Of a stretch of 64,000 bases of DNA, positions 41,506 to 49,878 are shown in pieces. Each line of letters opens with the position of its first letter. The first letter of the stretch is position 1. The position numbers and the translations under genes were made by a program. Location: positions 62,001-126,000 of the forward strand of contig URVC01000002.1 of the NCBI GenBank assembly GCA_900551245.1, written 5' to 3'. The stretch comes from an uncultured bacterium (GTDB taxonomy: Bacteria; Verrucomicrobiota; Lentisphaeria; Victivallales; Victivallaceae). The notes below the pieces were generated by a model that saw only the letters and a list, made by a program, of their open reading frames with translations, had not been told where the DNA came from and did no database searches.

Positions 41506-43294
41506 GGGAGTCCACCGGTGGAATCAGCATGTTGCGCCGGAACTCCTCCCGCGGGAGGAAGGGGGCGAGATCTTCGAGCGGGCAGGAGACCATGGAGCCG
41601 TCCGGAAGCAGTTTTGAGGCAGCCTTGGGGCCGAGCTGCTCGAGCGGGTCGGTCAGCACCTCGCAGAAGACCGGGCCCGCCATCGCCAGAATTTCCGGTA
41701 CGAGCTGTTCGGCTTCGCGGTTGTTGCACAGCCGGAACGTGGGCCAGCCGTACGCCGCCGCGAGCCGGCAGAGGTCGGGGAGCACGACGCCGGAACCGGG
41801 GTCGGAACCGATTCTTTCGCCACCGAAAAAGGCGTTCTGGGTCAGCTTGATGGAGAGGTATCCATCGTTGTTGTAGACGAAAAGCTTCAGCGGAAGCCGG
41901 AGGTTGAGAACCGTCTGGAGCTCCTGAAGATTCATCTGAATGCTGCCGTCGCCGGTGAGGCAGATGACGTTGCGGCCGCCTCCGGCGAGCGCCGCCCCGA
42001 TGGCCGCGGGGAGCCCGTACCCCATCGATGCACAGCCGACGTTGGCGAACATGCGCATCCCCGGTTTGAGCGGCATGACCTGAAAGGTGCTGGTGTAGGC
42101 GGTGCCGTTGCCGGTGACGATGATCTCATCTCCGCGACAGGCATTGCCGATGATCTCCGGCAGGACGTAGCTGGAGACCCGGTCGGTCCGGGCACGGTGC
42201 TCAGGGAGGACGACCGGATAGTCGCGCCGGACGCGCCGGCAGTAGGCGAGCCACTCCTCGTTCGGCGGCAGTTCCGGAAGTTCCGCCGCAAGCGAGGTGA
42301 GAAACTCCCCGGCGTCGGCCGGAATGGCGCAGTCGACCCGGAAGGTCGGTTTCGCCATCTCCGCCGGATCGGCGTCGACCATCACCCGGTACGCTTCGCG
42401 GGCGAGCTCCTTCCAGTCGTATCCGATGATCCGGAGGCTCATCCGGGTGCCGATGACCAGCAGAAGATCGGCGTTCTGCAGAATGAAGTTGGCGCCCCGC
42501 TCCCCGAGAATGCCGGGGCGGCCGAAGAAGACCGGGGAGTCCGACGGCAGAAGATCGATTCCGGAGAGGGTGGTCAGCACGGGAACATGCAGTTGTGCCA
42601 TGAGCTTGCGGAACTTTTCGCGCGCTCCGGCGAGCGTCACTCCGTTCCCGGCGACGATGACCGGACGGCGGGCCGTCCGGAGCCGTTCGACCGCCTCCCG
42701 GAGCAGGGCATGATCCGGTGCCTGTCTTGCCGGGACGGGCTCCGCTCCCGGCCGGAGGGTGTCCGGCAGTTCCGCCGCCTGAATGTCCAGCGGCACGTCG
42801 ATCCAGACCGGTCCCGGACGGCCCGAGCGGCACTCCTCCCAGGCCCGGTCCAGAACCGGAACGATCTCCTCCGGCCGGCGGACCATCACCGCGTATTTGG
42901 TGAGCGGGCGGACGATGTCGATGATGTTGATCTCCTGATCGCCGAGCTGGCGCAGGTGGATTCCGGGCGCCGCTTCGATCGTGGTGGCGCGCTTCACCTG
43001 CCCGGAGATCACCAGCATCGGGATGGAGTCGACCCACGCGCCCAGCACTCCGGTCAGCGCATTGGTGCCGCCGGGGCCGGTGGTGACGCTGACGATCCCG
43101 GGTGAGCCGGCGATTCTGGCGTACCCTTCGGCCGCCATGGCACAGGCCTGTTCATGCAGACAGCAGATGTAGCGGAGGCGTTTCTCCCGGCGCAGCGCGT
43201 CGTTGAGGTGCATCGCGCCGCCGCCGGTGACCAGAAAGACGTGCTTTGCACCGCGGTCGGCCAGAGTGCGGAAAATGTAATCGGCAACTCTCAT
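41495..43294 (-). CDS. ThDP-dependent enzyme of the acetolactate synthase superfamily, YerE-like
   Basis: The product is 599 residues. The N-terminal pyrimidine-binding domain has the catalytic Glu in CCLHEQACAMAAEGYAR (about residue 48), the middle domain resembles the FAD/CoA fold, and the C-terminal domain has the GDGS...NN ThDP motif (GDGSIQMNLQELQTVL...VYNND). In the yersiniose pathway the family member YerE adds a two-carbon acetyl unit to a CDP-3,6-dideoxy-4-ketohexose. Position between RfbH-like and SDR genes supports such a role; an ordinary acetolactate synthase is less likely, since no regulatory subunit or ilv genes are near. Confidence 0.78.
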   Translation of the reverse strand: MRVADYIFRTLADRGAKHVFLVTGGGAMHLNDALRREKRLRYICCLHEQACAMAAEGYARIAGSPGIVSVTTGPGGTNALTGVLGAWVDSIPMLVISGQVKRATTIEAAPGIHLRQLGDQEINIIDIVRPLTKYAVMVRRPEEIVPVLDRAWEECRSGRPGPVWIDVPLDIQAAELPDTLRPGAEPVPARQAPDHALLREAVERLRTARRPVIVAGNGVTLAGAREKFRKLMAQLHVPVLTTLSGIDLLPSDSPVFFGRPGILGERGANFILQNADLLLVIGTRMSLRIIGYDWKELAREAYRVMVDADPAEMAKPTFRVDCAIPADAGEFLTSLAAELPELPPNEEWLAYCRRVRRDYPVVLPEHRARTDRVSSYVLPEIIGNACRGDEIIVTGNGTAYTSTFQVMPLKPGMRMFANVGCASMGYGLPAAIGAALAGGGRNVICLTGDGSIQMNLQELQTVLNLRLPLKLFVYNNDGYLSIKLTQNAFFGGERIGSDPGSGVVLPDLCRLAAAYGWPTFRLCNNREAEQLVPEILAMAGPVFCEVLTDPLEQLGPKAASKLLPDGSMVSCPLEDLAPFLPREEFRRNMLIPPVDSHEM

Positions 43295-43300
43295 CGTTCC

Positions 43301-44635
43301 TCACTTCCGTTTGCAGAAATTCCGGATGGTTTCGGCCATGTAGGCGAGTTTTTCCTCCGTCATGCCCGGATAGAGGCCGATCCAGAAGGCGTCGTTCATG
43401 ATCCGGTCGGTGGCGGTGAGCTCGCCGACGATCCGGTACTCCTTCCCTTCGGTGAGCGGCTCGAAACAGGGGTGGCAGGTCAGGTTCCCGGCGAAGAGGT
43501 TGCGGGTCTGAATCCGGTGCTCCTCAAGGTGGCGCGTAAGATCGGTGCGGGTGAACTTCACGCCGGGCGCCAGCGTGATCAGAAAGCCGAACCACGAGGG
43601 ATCGCTCTCCGGATAGCTGCGGCACAGCTCCAGCTCCGGCAGGTCGCTCAGCGCCTCGAAAAGAAAGCGGAAGTTCCGCCTCCGCTCCTCCCCGAACTCC
43701 GGCAGCTTCTCCAGCTGCGCGCAGCCGACCGCCGCCTGCATGTCGCTCACCTTGAGGTTGTAGCCGAACCGGCTGTAGACATATTTGTGGTCGTACCCGG
43801 CCGGAAGTTTGCCAAATTTGCCGGTGAAGCGGCGCCCGCAGACCCCGTCTTCGCCGGAGTTGCACCGGCAGTCGCGCCCCCAGTCGCGCAACGAGCGGGC
43901 AATCCGGTAAAGCTGTGGATTGTCGGTGTAGAGCGCCCCCCCTTCGCCGGTGGTCATGTGGTGCGGCGGGTAGAAACTCGACGTGCCGATGTCCCCCCAG
44001 GTGCCGGTGAGACGCCCGGCAAAGCGGGAGCCGAGGGCGTCGCAGTTGTCTTCGATCAGCCAGAGGCGGTACTTGTCGCAGAAGGCGCGGACCGCGTTCA
44101 GTTCAAAGGGGTTGCCGAGCGTGTGGGCGAGCATCACCGCGCGGGTCCGGTCCGACCGGGCCTCCTCCAGACGCGAGACGTCGATGTTGGCGGTCTCCGG
44201 TTCGACGTCGACGAAGACCGGCACCGCTCCGTACTGGAGCAACGGCGAGACCGTGGTCGGAAACCCGGCGGCGACGGTGATCACCTCGTCGCCGCGGGCG
44301 ATCCGCCGCTCCCCGAGCTCCGGAGCGGTCAGCGTCATGAAGGCGAGCAGATTGGCCGAGGAGCCGGAGTTCACCAGCAGGGCGGAGTGTATGCCGAGGT
44401 ACTCCGCCAGTCTCCGTTCGAACTCCCGGGTGTAACGCCCGGAGGTGAGCCAGAACTCCAATGCGGAATCGACCAGATTGACCATTTCGCGCTCGTCGAA
44501 GACCCGTCCGCCGTAGTTGAGATAGGTGACGCCCGGTTCAAACGGCGCGTTCTGCGCCGGAGCGTGAACCAGTTGGTAATATTCCCGAACCTTCTCGAGA
44601 ATTTCATCGTGAAGCTGCTGTTGCTGTGAAGTCAT
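43301..44635 (-). CDS. rfbH: CDP-4-keto-6-deoxyglucose 3-dehydrase (RfbH/E1 type, PMP and [2Fe-2S])
   Basis: The product is 444 residues of aminotransferase fold. SFYPPHHMTTGEGG has His at the position where aminotransferases carry the PLP lysine, diagnostic for E1. The [2Fe-2S] ligands are visible in RDCRCNSGEDGVCGRRF (Cys-x-Cys-x7-Cys) with a fourth Cys upstream. It removes the C3 hydroxyl in 3,6-dideoxyhexose synthesis. The ATG at 44635 overlaps the cytidylyltransferase stop by four bases, so they are coupled. The reductase E3 partner is not in the window. Confidence 0.92.
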   Translation of the reverse strand: MTSQQQQLHDEILEKVREYYQLVHAPAQNAPFEPGVTYLNYGGRVFDEREMVNLVDSALEFWLTSGRYTREFERRLAEYLGIHSALLVNSGSSANLLAFMTLTAPELGERRIARGDEVITVAAGFPTTVSPLLQYGAVPVFVDVEPETANIDVSRLEEARSDRTRAVMLAHTLGNPFELNAVRAFCDKYRLWLIEDNCDALGSRFAGRLTGTWGDIGTSSFYPPHHMTTGEGGALYTDNPQLYRIARSLRDWGRDCRCNSGEDGVCGRRFTGKFGKLPAGYDHKYVYSRFGYNLKVSDMQAAVGCAQLEKLPEFGEERRRNFRFLFEALSDLPELELCRSYPESDPSWFGFLITLAPGVKFTRTDLTRHLEEHRIQTRNLFAGNLTCHPCFEPLTEGKEYRIVGELTATDRIMNDAFWIGLYPGMTEEKLAYMAETIRNFCKRK

Positions 44636-45450
44636 GCGTGTTTCCAGAATTTTGTCCAGGGGGCGCGGCCGGTCTCCCAGAGGTGGTTGAGCAGGGCATA
44701 CTCCCGCGGGGTGTCCATGCACTGCCAGAACGATTCATGGCGGTAGGCGGCGATATTGCCCTCCTGCGCCGCTTCGTACATCGGACGCTGTTCAAGGAAC
44801 GCATCGTCTCCGGTGAGATGGCGCTTGACGAACTCCCGCTTCATCACCATGAAGCCGCCGTTGATGAAGCCGCCGGCCTGAACCGGTTTCTCTTCAAAGT
44901 TCGATACCGTGTCGCCGCTGATCTGCATTTCGCCGAAGCGCCCCTCCGGATGCACCGCCGAAACGGTCAGAAGTTTTCCCTCCCGGCGGTGCAGGGCGAG
45001 CAACGCCGCAAGATCAATGTCGGCAACACCATCGCCGTAGGTGAGGAAGAACTCCGGCTCTTCCGGGCGCAGATATTTCGCCGCGATGGCGACACGGCCG
45101 CCGGTTTTCGTATCGATGCCGGTGTCGGCCAGCGTCACCTCCCACCCCTCTTCGGGAATGTTGTCGTGAAACCGGACCTGGTTGGCGCTGCTGCCGAGCG
45201 TGATCGTCACGTCCGACCGGTGGGCGTGAAAGTTCATGAAATAGTCGATGAAACATTCCCGCTTGTAGCCGAGGCAGAGGATGAAGCGGCGGACGCCGAA
45301 GGCCGCGTAGATGTGCATGATGTGCCAGAGAATCGGCTGTTCGCCGATCGGCACCATCGGTTTGGGGAGCAGTTCGGTGACATCCCGCAGCCGGGTGCCC
45401 CTGCCGCCGCAGAGAATCATTGCCGGCGGCATGACAGAGGTTTCATTCAT
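44632..45450 (-). CDS. rfbF: Glucose-1-phosphate cytidylyltransferase
   Basis: The product is 272 residues. The nucleotide-binding start AMILCGGRGTRLRDVTE, the KPMVPIGEQPILWHIMHIY stretch, and later FLTYGDGVADIDL and FEEKP are characteristic of RfbF/DdhA. It makes CDP-glucose from CTP and glucose-1-phosphate, the first step of CDP-dideoxysugar formation. Its AAGGAGG site overlaps the stop codon of the kinase upstream (TAAGGAGG), placing the whole set on one transcript. Confidence 0.94.
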   Translation of the reverse strand: MNETSVMPPAMILCGGRGTRLRDVTELLPKPMVPIGEQPILWHIMHIYAAFGVRRFILCLGYKRECFIDYFMNFHAHRSDVTITLGSSANQVRFHDNIPEEGWEVTLADTGIDTKTGGRVAIAAKYLRPEEPEFFLTYGDGVADIDLAALLALHRREGKLLTVSAVHPEGRFGEMQISGDTVSNFEEKPVQAGGFINGGFMVMKREFVKRHLTGDDAFLEQRPMYEAAQEGNIAAYRHESFWQCMDTPREYALLNHLWETGRAPWTKFWKHA

Positions 45451-45462
45451 CGAGGGACCTCC

Positions 45463-47574
45463 TTATTCCTTGTGTTCGTGAGTGGCCATGGTTTCACATT
45501 CAATCAGCTGGATCAGCAACCCGTTGACCAGATTGACGCTGTCGCCGGAGACGAAGTAGGTCTTGCCGCCGATTTCGGTTTCGAACTGGAGGAGCTGGTT
45601 TTCCTGAAGCCGGTCGGCCAGTTCGAGCACCTCGTCGGCGGAGAGGGGACCGGGCAGCGGTTCCCCCGGTGCCGCCACGGCAAATTTCCGGTTCTGCACG
45701 GTCACGACGGAGCGATGGCTGTCGACAAAATAGAGCTCATGCGCCGGATCGAGGGTGTTTGCCCGGAGCAGCGGCTGAAGAATGCGTTCGAACCGCAGTT
45801 CGAATCCGGCGGTGCCGAGAAACTCCCCGGCGGGCGTGTACAACGGATAGCGGCAGTAGATCCGGTATTTGCCGATGTTGCCGGCATAGGGAGCGGACCA
45901 GATGATTTTCCGGTCTTTGCCGGTGTCGCCGATCTGCTTCCAGAGCTCGACGGCGGCCGGCGAGGCGGGATCCTCGTAGGAACCGGGGTAGCTGTAGCGG
46001 ACGTTGTTCGCCCACTGCACCAGCAGCCGCTGGATCATCGTGCCCTGTTTCAGCAGCAGCCGTCTGCCGCCGCGGCTCTCGTTGATGTCGTGGCTGGCGA
46101 GATCGTAGGAGAGAATCTTGCTGCAGATATCGACAAACTGCTTCGCCCCGAGCGGACGCAACTGGACGCCGTTCGGAGGATCGGCGGGGAGCCGGACCAT
46201 GTAGTCGAGATTGATCGGGTAACTGTAGGAGGCGGCGCGGACCATCCCCGGCGGAGAGGTTTCCGGCGAGCGGAACGCGCTGTTGTCGTAGAACCTGGAA
46301 TTCTGTTCGACCGGCTCCTGCATGTCCTCGATGAGGTTGTCCGCAAAGAGCAGCAGCTGAGCCTGCACCAGCACGAAGTTGTGCGCCACCGCCGCGGCGA
46401 GGTCGTCGGTGTAGGACTGCAGCTGCAGCCGGTGCGTCAGATTGGCGCTGCGCTCCTGCTCGAGCCGGTTGGCGTGGTCGTAGACCAGAAAGAGCCATCC
46501 GCAGAGCGCGAGGAAGAGCGCGCCGACGATCAGGATGGTCTTGATCCGGTTGCGGTAGATTATCCGGAAAAGTTTCTGCACCGGATTGTCCGGCGCCGCC
46601 GAAACCTCCTCGTCGTAAATGAGGTGGCGGACGTCGTCGGCGAGCTCCCGGACGCTGCCGTACCGCTGGGCCGGATCCGGGTGAACCGCTTTGGCGATGA
46701 TTGCGCGCGCCGCCCGGGAGATCTTCACCGCCGGCAGGTAGTGCTGGCAGTGTTCCACCTCGGAAATGCTGCAGCGGGTGAGATTGCCCACTTCGGAGCC
46801 GTCGCTCACGCCCCGGCGCAGCGTCACCATTTCAAAGAGCACCATACCGAGGGAGTAGACGTCGATCTGCGGCGTCACCAGCCGCGTGCGGAGAAACTCC
46901 GGCGGCAGGTAGTTGGGCGTGCCGTTGAGCCGCTCCGGAACCGAACCGGCGAGCCGGGCGCATCCCCAGTCCATCACGTAGACTTCGCCGTACTGGCCGA
47001 GCAGGATGTTTTCCGGCTTGATGTCGCCGTGGACGATCTTCCGGCTGTGACAGTAGTCGATCACCTCGCAGATCTTGAGAAAATATTCCAGCCGGGAGGC
47101 GAGCGCAAGATGTTCTTCGCGGGAGCTTACGGTGTGGTTGTCGTAGGAAGCGCGGAGCTTGACGATGAAGCTGTTGAGCGAAGAGCCGTTGATGAGCTTC
47201 ATCGCCACCTGCCAGTAGCCGTCTTCGCCCTGCGCCATCGCGTAGACCGGCACGATCGAAGGGTGGTCGAGCCGGGCGTTGAGGCGGCACTCCTCGATGA
47301 AGGCGCGGACCGCCCCCGGGTCGTCGCGGAATTTCGCGTTGAGCGTCTTGACCGCCACCACCCGGTCGAAGAGTGTGTCCTTGGCCTTGCTCACTTCGCC
47401 GACGCCGCCGGAAGCGAAGGAGCAGATGAATTGAAACCGTTCTGCAAACGAGGGATCCCGATTTTCCGGCAGCGCTCCGGAATCCGGGAAGAACGCTTCG
47501 GATTTCTTCTCCAGGACGACCGTCACATCCATCTCCGCGTCGGTCTGCCTGTCTTCTGTTCTCTTCTCCTCCAT
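45463..47574 (-). CDS. Membrane Ser/Thr protein kinase with C-terminal extracytoplasmic sensor-like domain
   Basis: The product is 703 residues. The N-terminal kinase has a Gly-rich loop (SFASGGVGEV), the Lys in VVAVKTL, catalytic VHGDIKPEN with HGD instead of HRD, and VMDWGCARL with DWG instead of DFG. One transmembrane helix (about residue 365-385) is followed by an outer domain with a Cache/PAS-like strand pattern. The start has AAGGAGG five bases upstream. It heads the operon of the CDP-sugar genes, so it may sense the cell surface and control that pathway; the ligand is unknown. Confidence 0.88.
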   Translation of the reverse strand: MEEKRTEDRQTDAEMDVTVVLEKKSEAFFPDSGALPENRDPSFAERFQFICSFASGGVGEVSKAKDTLFDRVVAVKTLNAKFRDDPGAVRAFIEECRLNARLDHPSIVPVYAMAQGEDGYWQVAMKLINGSSLNSFIVKLRASYDNHTVSSREEHLALASRLEYFLKICEVIDYCHSRKIVHGDIKPENILLGQYGEVYVMDWGCARLAGSVPERLNGTPNYLPPEFLRTRLVTPQIDVYSLGMVLFEMVTLRRGVSDGSEVGNLTRCSISEVEHCQHYLPAVKISRAARAIIAKAVHPDPAQRYGSVRELADDVRHLIYDEEVSAAPDNPVQKLFRIIYRNRIKTILIVGALFLALCGWLFLVYDHANRLEQERSANLTHRLQLQSYTDDLAAAVAHNFVLVQAQLLLFADNLIEDMQEPVEQNSRFYDNSAFRSPETSPPGMVRAASYSYPINLDYMVRLPADPPNGVQLRPLGAKQFVDICSKILSYDLASHDINESRGGRRLLLKQGTMIQRLLVQWANNVRYSYPGSYEDPASPAAVELWKQIGDTGKDRKIIWSAPYAGNIGKYRIYCRYPLYTPAGEFLGTAGFELRFERILQPLLRANTLDPAHELYFVDSHRSVVTVQNRKFAVAAPGEPLPGPLSADEVLELADRLQENQLLQFETEIGGKTYFVSGDSVNLVNGLLIQLIECETMATHEHKE

Positions 47575-47674
47575 GGCGGCCTCCTTGCAAACGCTCCTCC
47601 TGCCCCGTTCCGGGTACAGCTGTCCTCCTCTGTTTCCGTAAAGTGTTCCGCGCCGGCGGCCGGATTGCAGCAGT

Positions 47675-49279
47675 TCAGAACCCGAGGTTGACGCCGATCG
47701 CCTGAAGGAAGACGAACATGATCACCACCGGGGCGAGAAAACGAACCAGCAGCCCCCACAGGGTCATCACTGTGAGCCCGTGGTTGCGCGAAGTGCGGTA
47801 AAGGGGTTCCCCGCGGAAGCCGGAGAGCGAGGTGATCAGGTTTTCATCCACCTCCGGCCCGGCGCCGCGCCGGAGTTCCCGCCCCGCTTTGCGGGCGGTC
47901 CAGATCCAGCCGACGAAGATCGCGGTCAGCATGCCGGCGATGGGCAGCATCCAGTTGCTGGTCACCTTGTCGAGCAGATCGAACCAGCTGCCGCAGAGCG
48001 CGATGTTTTCCGGCAGGAAGATGGCGGAGAGCGCCTGATGCACGCCGGGAATGCTGTTCCAGTCGCCGACGCTGACGCAGGCGAGACAGCCCAGCCCGCC
48101 GATCGCGACAAAGCAGAGCAGAACCGCCACTTTGCGGCTCATGTGAAACTGGTCGATCAGGAAGGTCACGCCGCTCTCGAGCAGCGCCGCCGCGCTGGTC
48201 AGCGCCGCGATGGTCAGCATCAGGAAGAAGAGCCCCGCCCAGAGCCAGCCCATGCCGCCGGGAAAGTTGTTGAAGGTCGCCGGCAGAACGTTGAAGATCA
48301 GACTCGGCCCCGCCGCCGGATCGAACCCCATGGCGAACACCGCCGGAAAGATCGCCAGCCCCGCCAGAATCGCCACGCCGGTGTCGAGCACGATCACCCA
48401 GAGCGAGGCGCTGAAGATGTTTCTGTCGCGGCTGAGGTAGCTGCCGTAGGTGATGGTGATGCCCATCCCGAGGCTGAGGGTGTAGAAGGAGTGGCCGAGC
48501 GCTTCGAGCGCTCCTGCCGTGCTGAGTTTGGAGAAGTCCGGCGTCAGGAAGAAGGCGACGCCGTTCTCCGCTCCCGGCAGGGTGAGGCTGCGGAACACCA
48601 GGGCGACCAGCAGCAGAAAGAGCGCCGGCATCAGGATCTTCGACCACCGTTCGATGCCGTTGCGGATTCCTCCCCAGACCATCAGCGCCGAGGCGCCGAA
48701 GAAGACCAGGTGCCAGAGGACCACCCGCCCCGGGGAGTGGATGAAGCTGCCGAACGCATTTCCCGCGGCTTCGACGCTGTTGAAGTGCAGTCCGCCGGTG
48801 AAGGCCTTGACCGTGTATTCGACGATCCAGCCGCCGACGACCGAGTAGTAGGAGAGGATCAGCATCGCGGTAATCAGCGAGAAGAGCCCGACCGCGGCGA
48901 ACCCCATCGTGAGCATCATGACCGCCGCGATGGCGGCGATGACGGCGAAGCCGAAGCTCCCGGAGCAGGAGAGCAGCAGTGCCGCCGCCAGCAGGAATCC
49001 GCCGATGATATCCGCAAACCGGGAGCGGCGGAGCTGAAGCGCCTTGAAGGCGCCGTAGGGATTCTTTCTGGTCCGCCGGCCGATGACGATTTCGCAGAGC
49101 ATGACCGGCATGCCGACCAGGAGGATGCAGAAGAGGTAGACGAGCACGAAGGCGCCGCCGCCGTTCAATCCGGTGATATAGGGGAATTTCCAGACATTCC
49201 CGAGCCCGACCGCGGAACCTGCGATCGCTAGAATGAATCCGATCGAGCTGCCCCAGCTCTCTCTCTTTTGCGTTTCCAT
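47675..49279 (-). CDS. Sodium:neurotransmitter symporter family (NSS/SNF) transporter
   Basis: The product is 534 residues. GFILAIAGSAVGLGNVWKFPY (helix 1) and GGGAFVLVYLFCILLVGMPVMLCE (helix 2) carry the Na+/substrate-site residues of the family. Between helix 2 and the ILSYYSVVGGW of helix 3 there is an extra hydrophobic stretch of roughly 40-50 residues (FLLAAALLLSC..., AVIAAIAAVMMLTMG...). It should import an amino acid or similar compound with Na+. The ATG at 49279 follows AAAGGAG. Gene neighbours give no substrate clue. Confidence 0.9.
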   Translation of the reverse strand: METQKRESWGSSIGFILAIAGSAVGLGNVWKFPYITGLNGGGAFVLVYLFCILLVGMPVMLCEIVIGRRTRKNPYGAFKALQLRRSRFADIIGGFLLAAALLLSCSGSFGFAVIAAIAAVMMLTMGFAAVGLFSLITAMLILSYYSVVGGWIVEYTVKAFTGGLHFNSVEAAGNAFGSFIHSPGRVVLWHLVFFGASALMVWGGIRNGIERWSKILMPALFLLLVALVFRSLTLPGAENGVAFFLTPDFSKLSTAGALEALGHSFYTLSLGMGITITYGSYLSRDRNIFSASLWVIVLDTGVAILAGLAIFPAVFAMGFDPAAGPSLIFNVLPATFNNFPGGMGWLWAGLFFLMLTIAALTSAAALLESGVTFLIDQFHMSRKVAVLLCFVAIGGLGCLACVSVGDWNSIPGVHQALSAIFLPENIALCGSWFDLLDKVTSNWMLPIAGMLTAIFVGWIWTARKAGRELRRGAGPEVDENLITSLSGFRGEPLYRTSRNHGLTVMTLWGLLVRFLAPVVIMFVFLQAIGVNLGF

Positions 49280-49377
49280 GGAACTCCTTTCCCGGGAATT
49301 ATTCACACATTCATCTCTTTACTGTACCAGCGGGAAGCGTTTTTTTCAACCGCGGAACGGTTTTTTCCGCGCATTCC

Positions 49378-49406
49378 TTGTGAAAAAATGAATTGCGGGT
49401 TATATT
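49378..49406 (+). promoter_or_regulatory. Predicted promoter for the PaaI-like gene and copA
   Basis: TTGTGA, a 17-base spacer, then TATATT, about 45 bases upstream of the ATG at 49450. It lies in the divergent gap between the NSS transporter and the thioesterase. Confidence 0.45.
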
Positions 49407-49449
49407 ATCCACTGCTTTCGAGGGGGATCTGTTTCATGGAGGCGCACGT

Positions 49450-49857
49450 ATGGATTTCGAAGCACTGAGGGAGCGGCTCAACCGCAATGACCGGTTCTGC
49501 CGCATGAACGGGATACACCTTACGGTCATCCGTTCCGGTTACGCCGAGGCGGAGCTGGAGATCACTCCGGACAAACTCAACGGACTGGATCTCGTGCAGG
49601 GCGGGGCGATTTTCACACTCGCGGATCTCGCTTTCGCCGGCGCCGCCAATTCCGGCGGAATTCCGACGGTGTCGGCGTCGGTCAATCTCTCCTTCATCCG
49701 GCCGGGCACCGGCACGAAGTTGCGGGCGGTGGCCTCCGAGGTGAGCCGCGGCCGCCGCACCGGCGTCTACAGTGTCCAGGTGTTCGACGGAGCCGGGAAG
49801 ATCGTCGCGCACGGCTCGATCACCGGATTCGCCTTCGAACCGCGCCCGACCGCGTAA
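49450..49857 (+). CDS. PaaI-type hotdog thioesterase
   Basis: The product is 135 residues. NGLDLVQGGAIFTLADLAFAGAANS is the PaaI-like motif (Gly-Gly and Asp at the active site), followed by VNLSFIRPGTGTKLRAVA and a GRRTGVYSVQVFD strand. It hydrolyses aryl- or acyl-CoA. The ATG at 49450 has GGAGG eight bases upstream. It stands 21 bases before the copper ATPase; the link between the two is not understood. Confidence 0.88.
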   Translation: MDFEALRERLNRNDRFCRMNGIHLTVIRSGYAEAELEITPDKLNGLDLVQGGAIFTLADLAFAGAANSGGIPTVSASVNLSFIRPGTGTKLRAVASEVSRGRRTGVYSVQVFDGAGKIVAHGSITGFAFEPRPTA

Positions 49858-49878
49858 CTGCAAGAAGGAGCTTGTTGC

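Noticed and set aside
44626..47691. A plus-strand open frame of more than 1000 codons antisense to the kinase and rfbF genes
   Set aside because: It mirrors well-supported minus-strand genes, has no recognisable domain and is rich in Arg/His/Ala, a usual by-product of high GC in coding regions.
49340..49375. Hairpin CGCGGAA/TTCCGCG between the NSS transporter and the thioesterase
   Set aside because: It lies between divergent starts and lacks a U run on either strand, so it is not a terminator; it may be chance in an AT/GC-alternating region.
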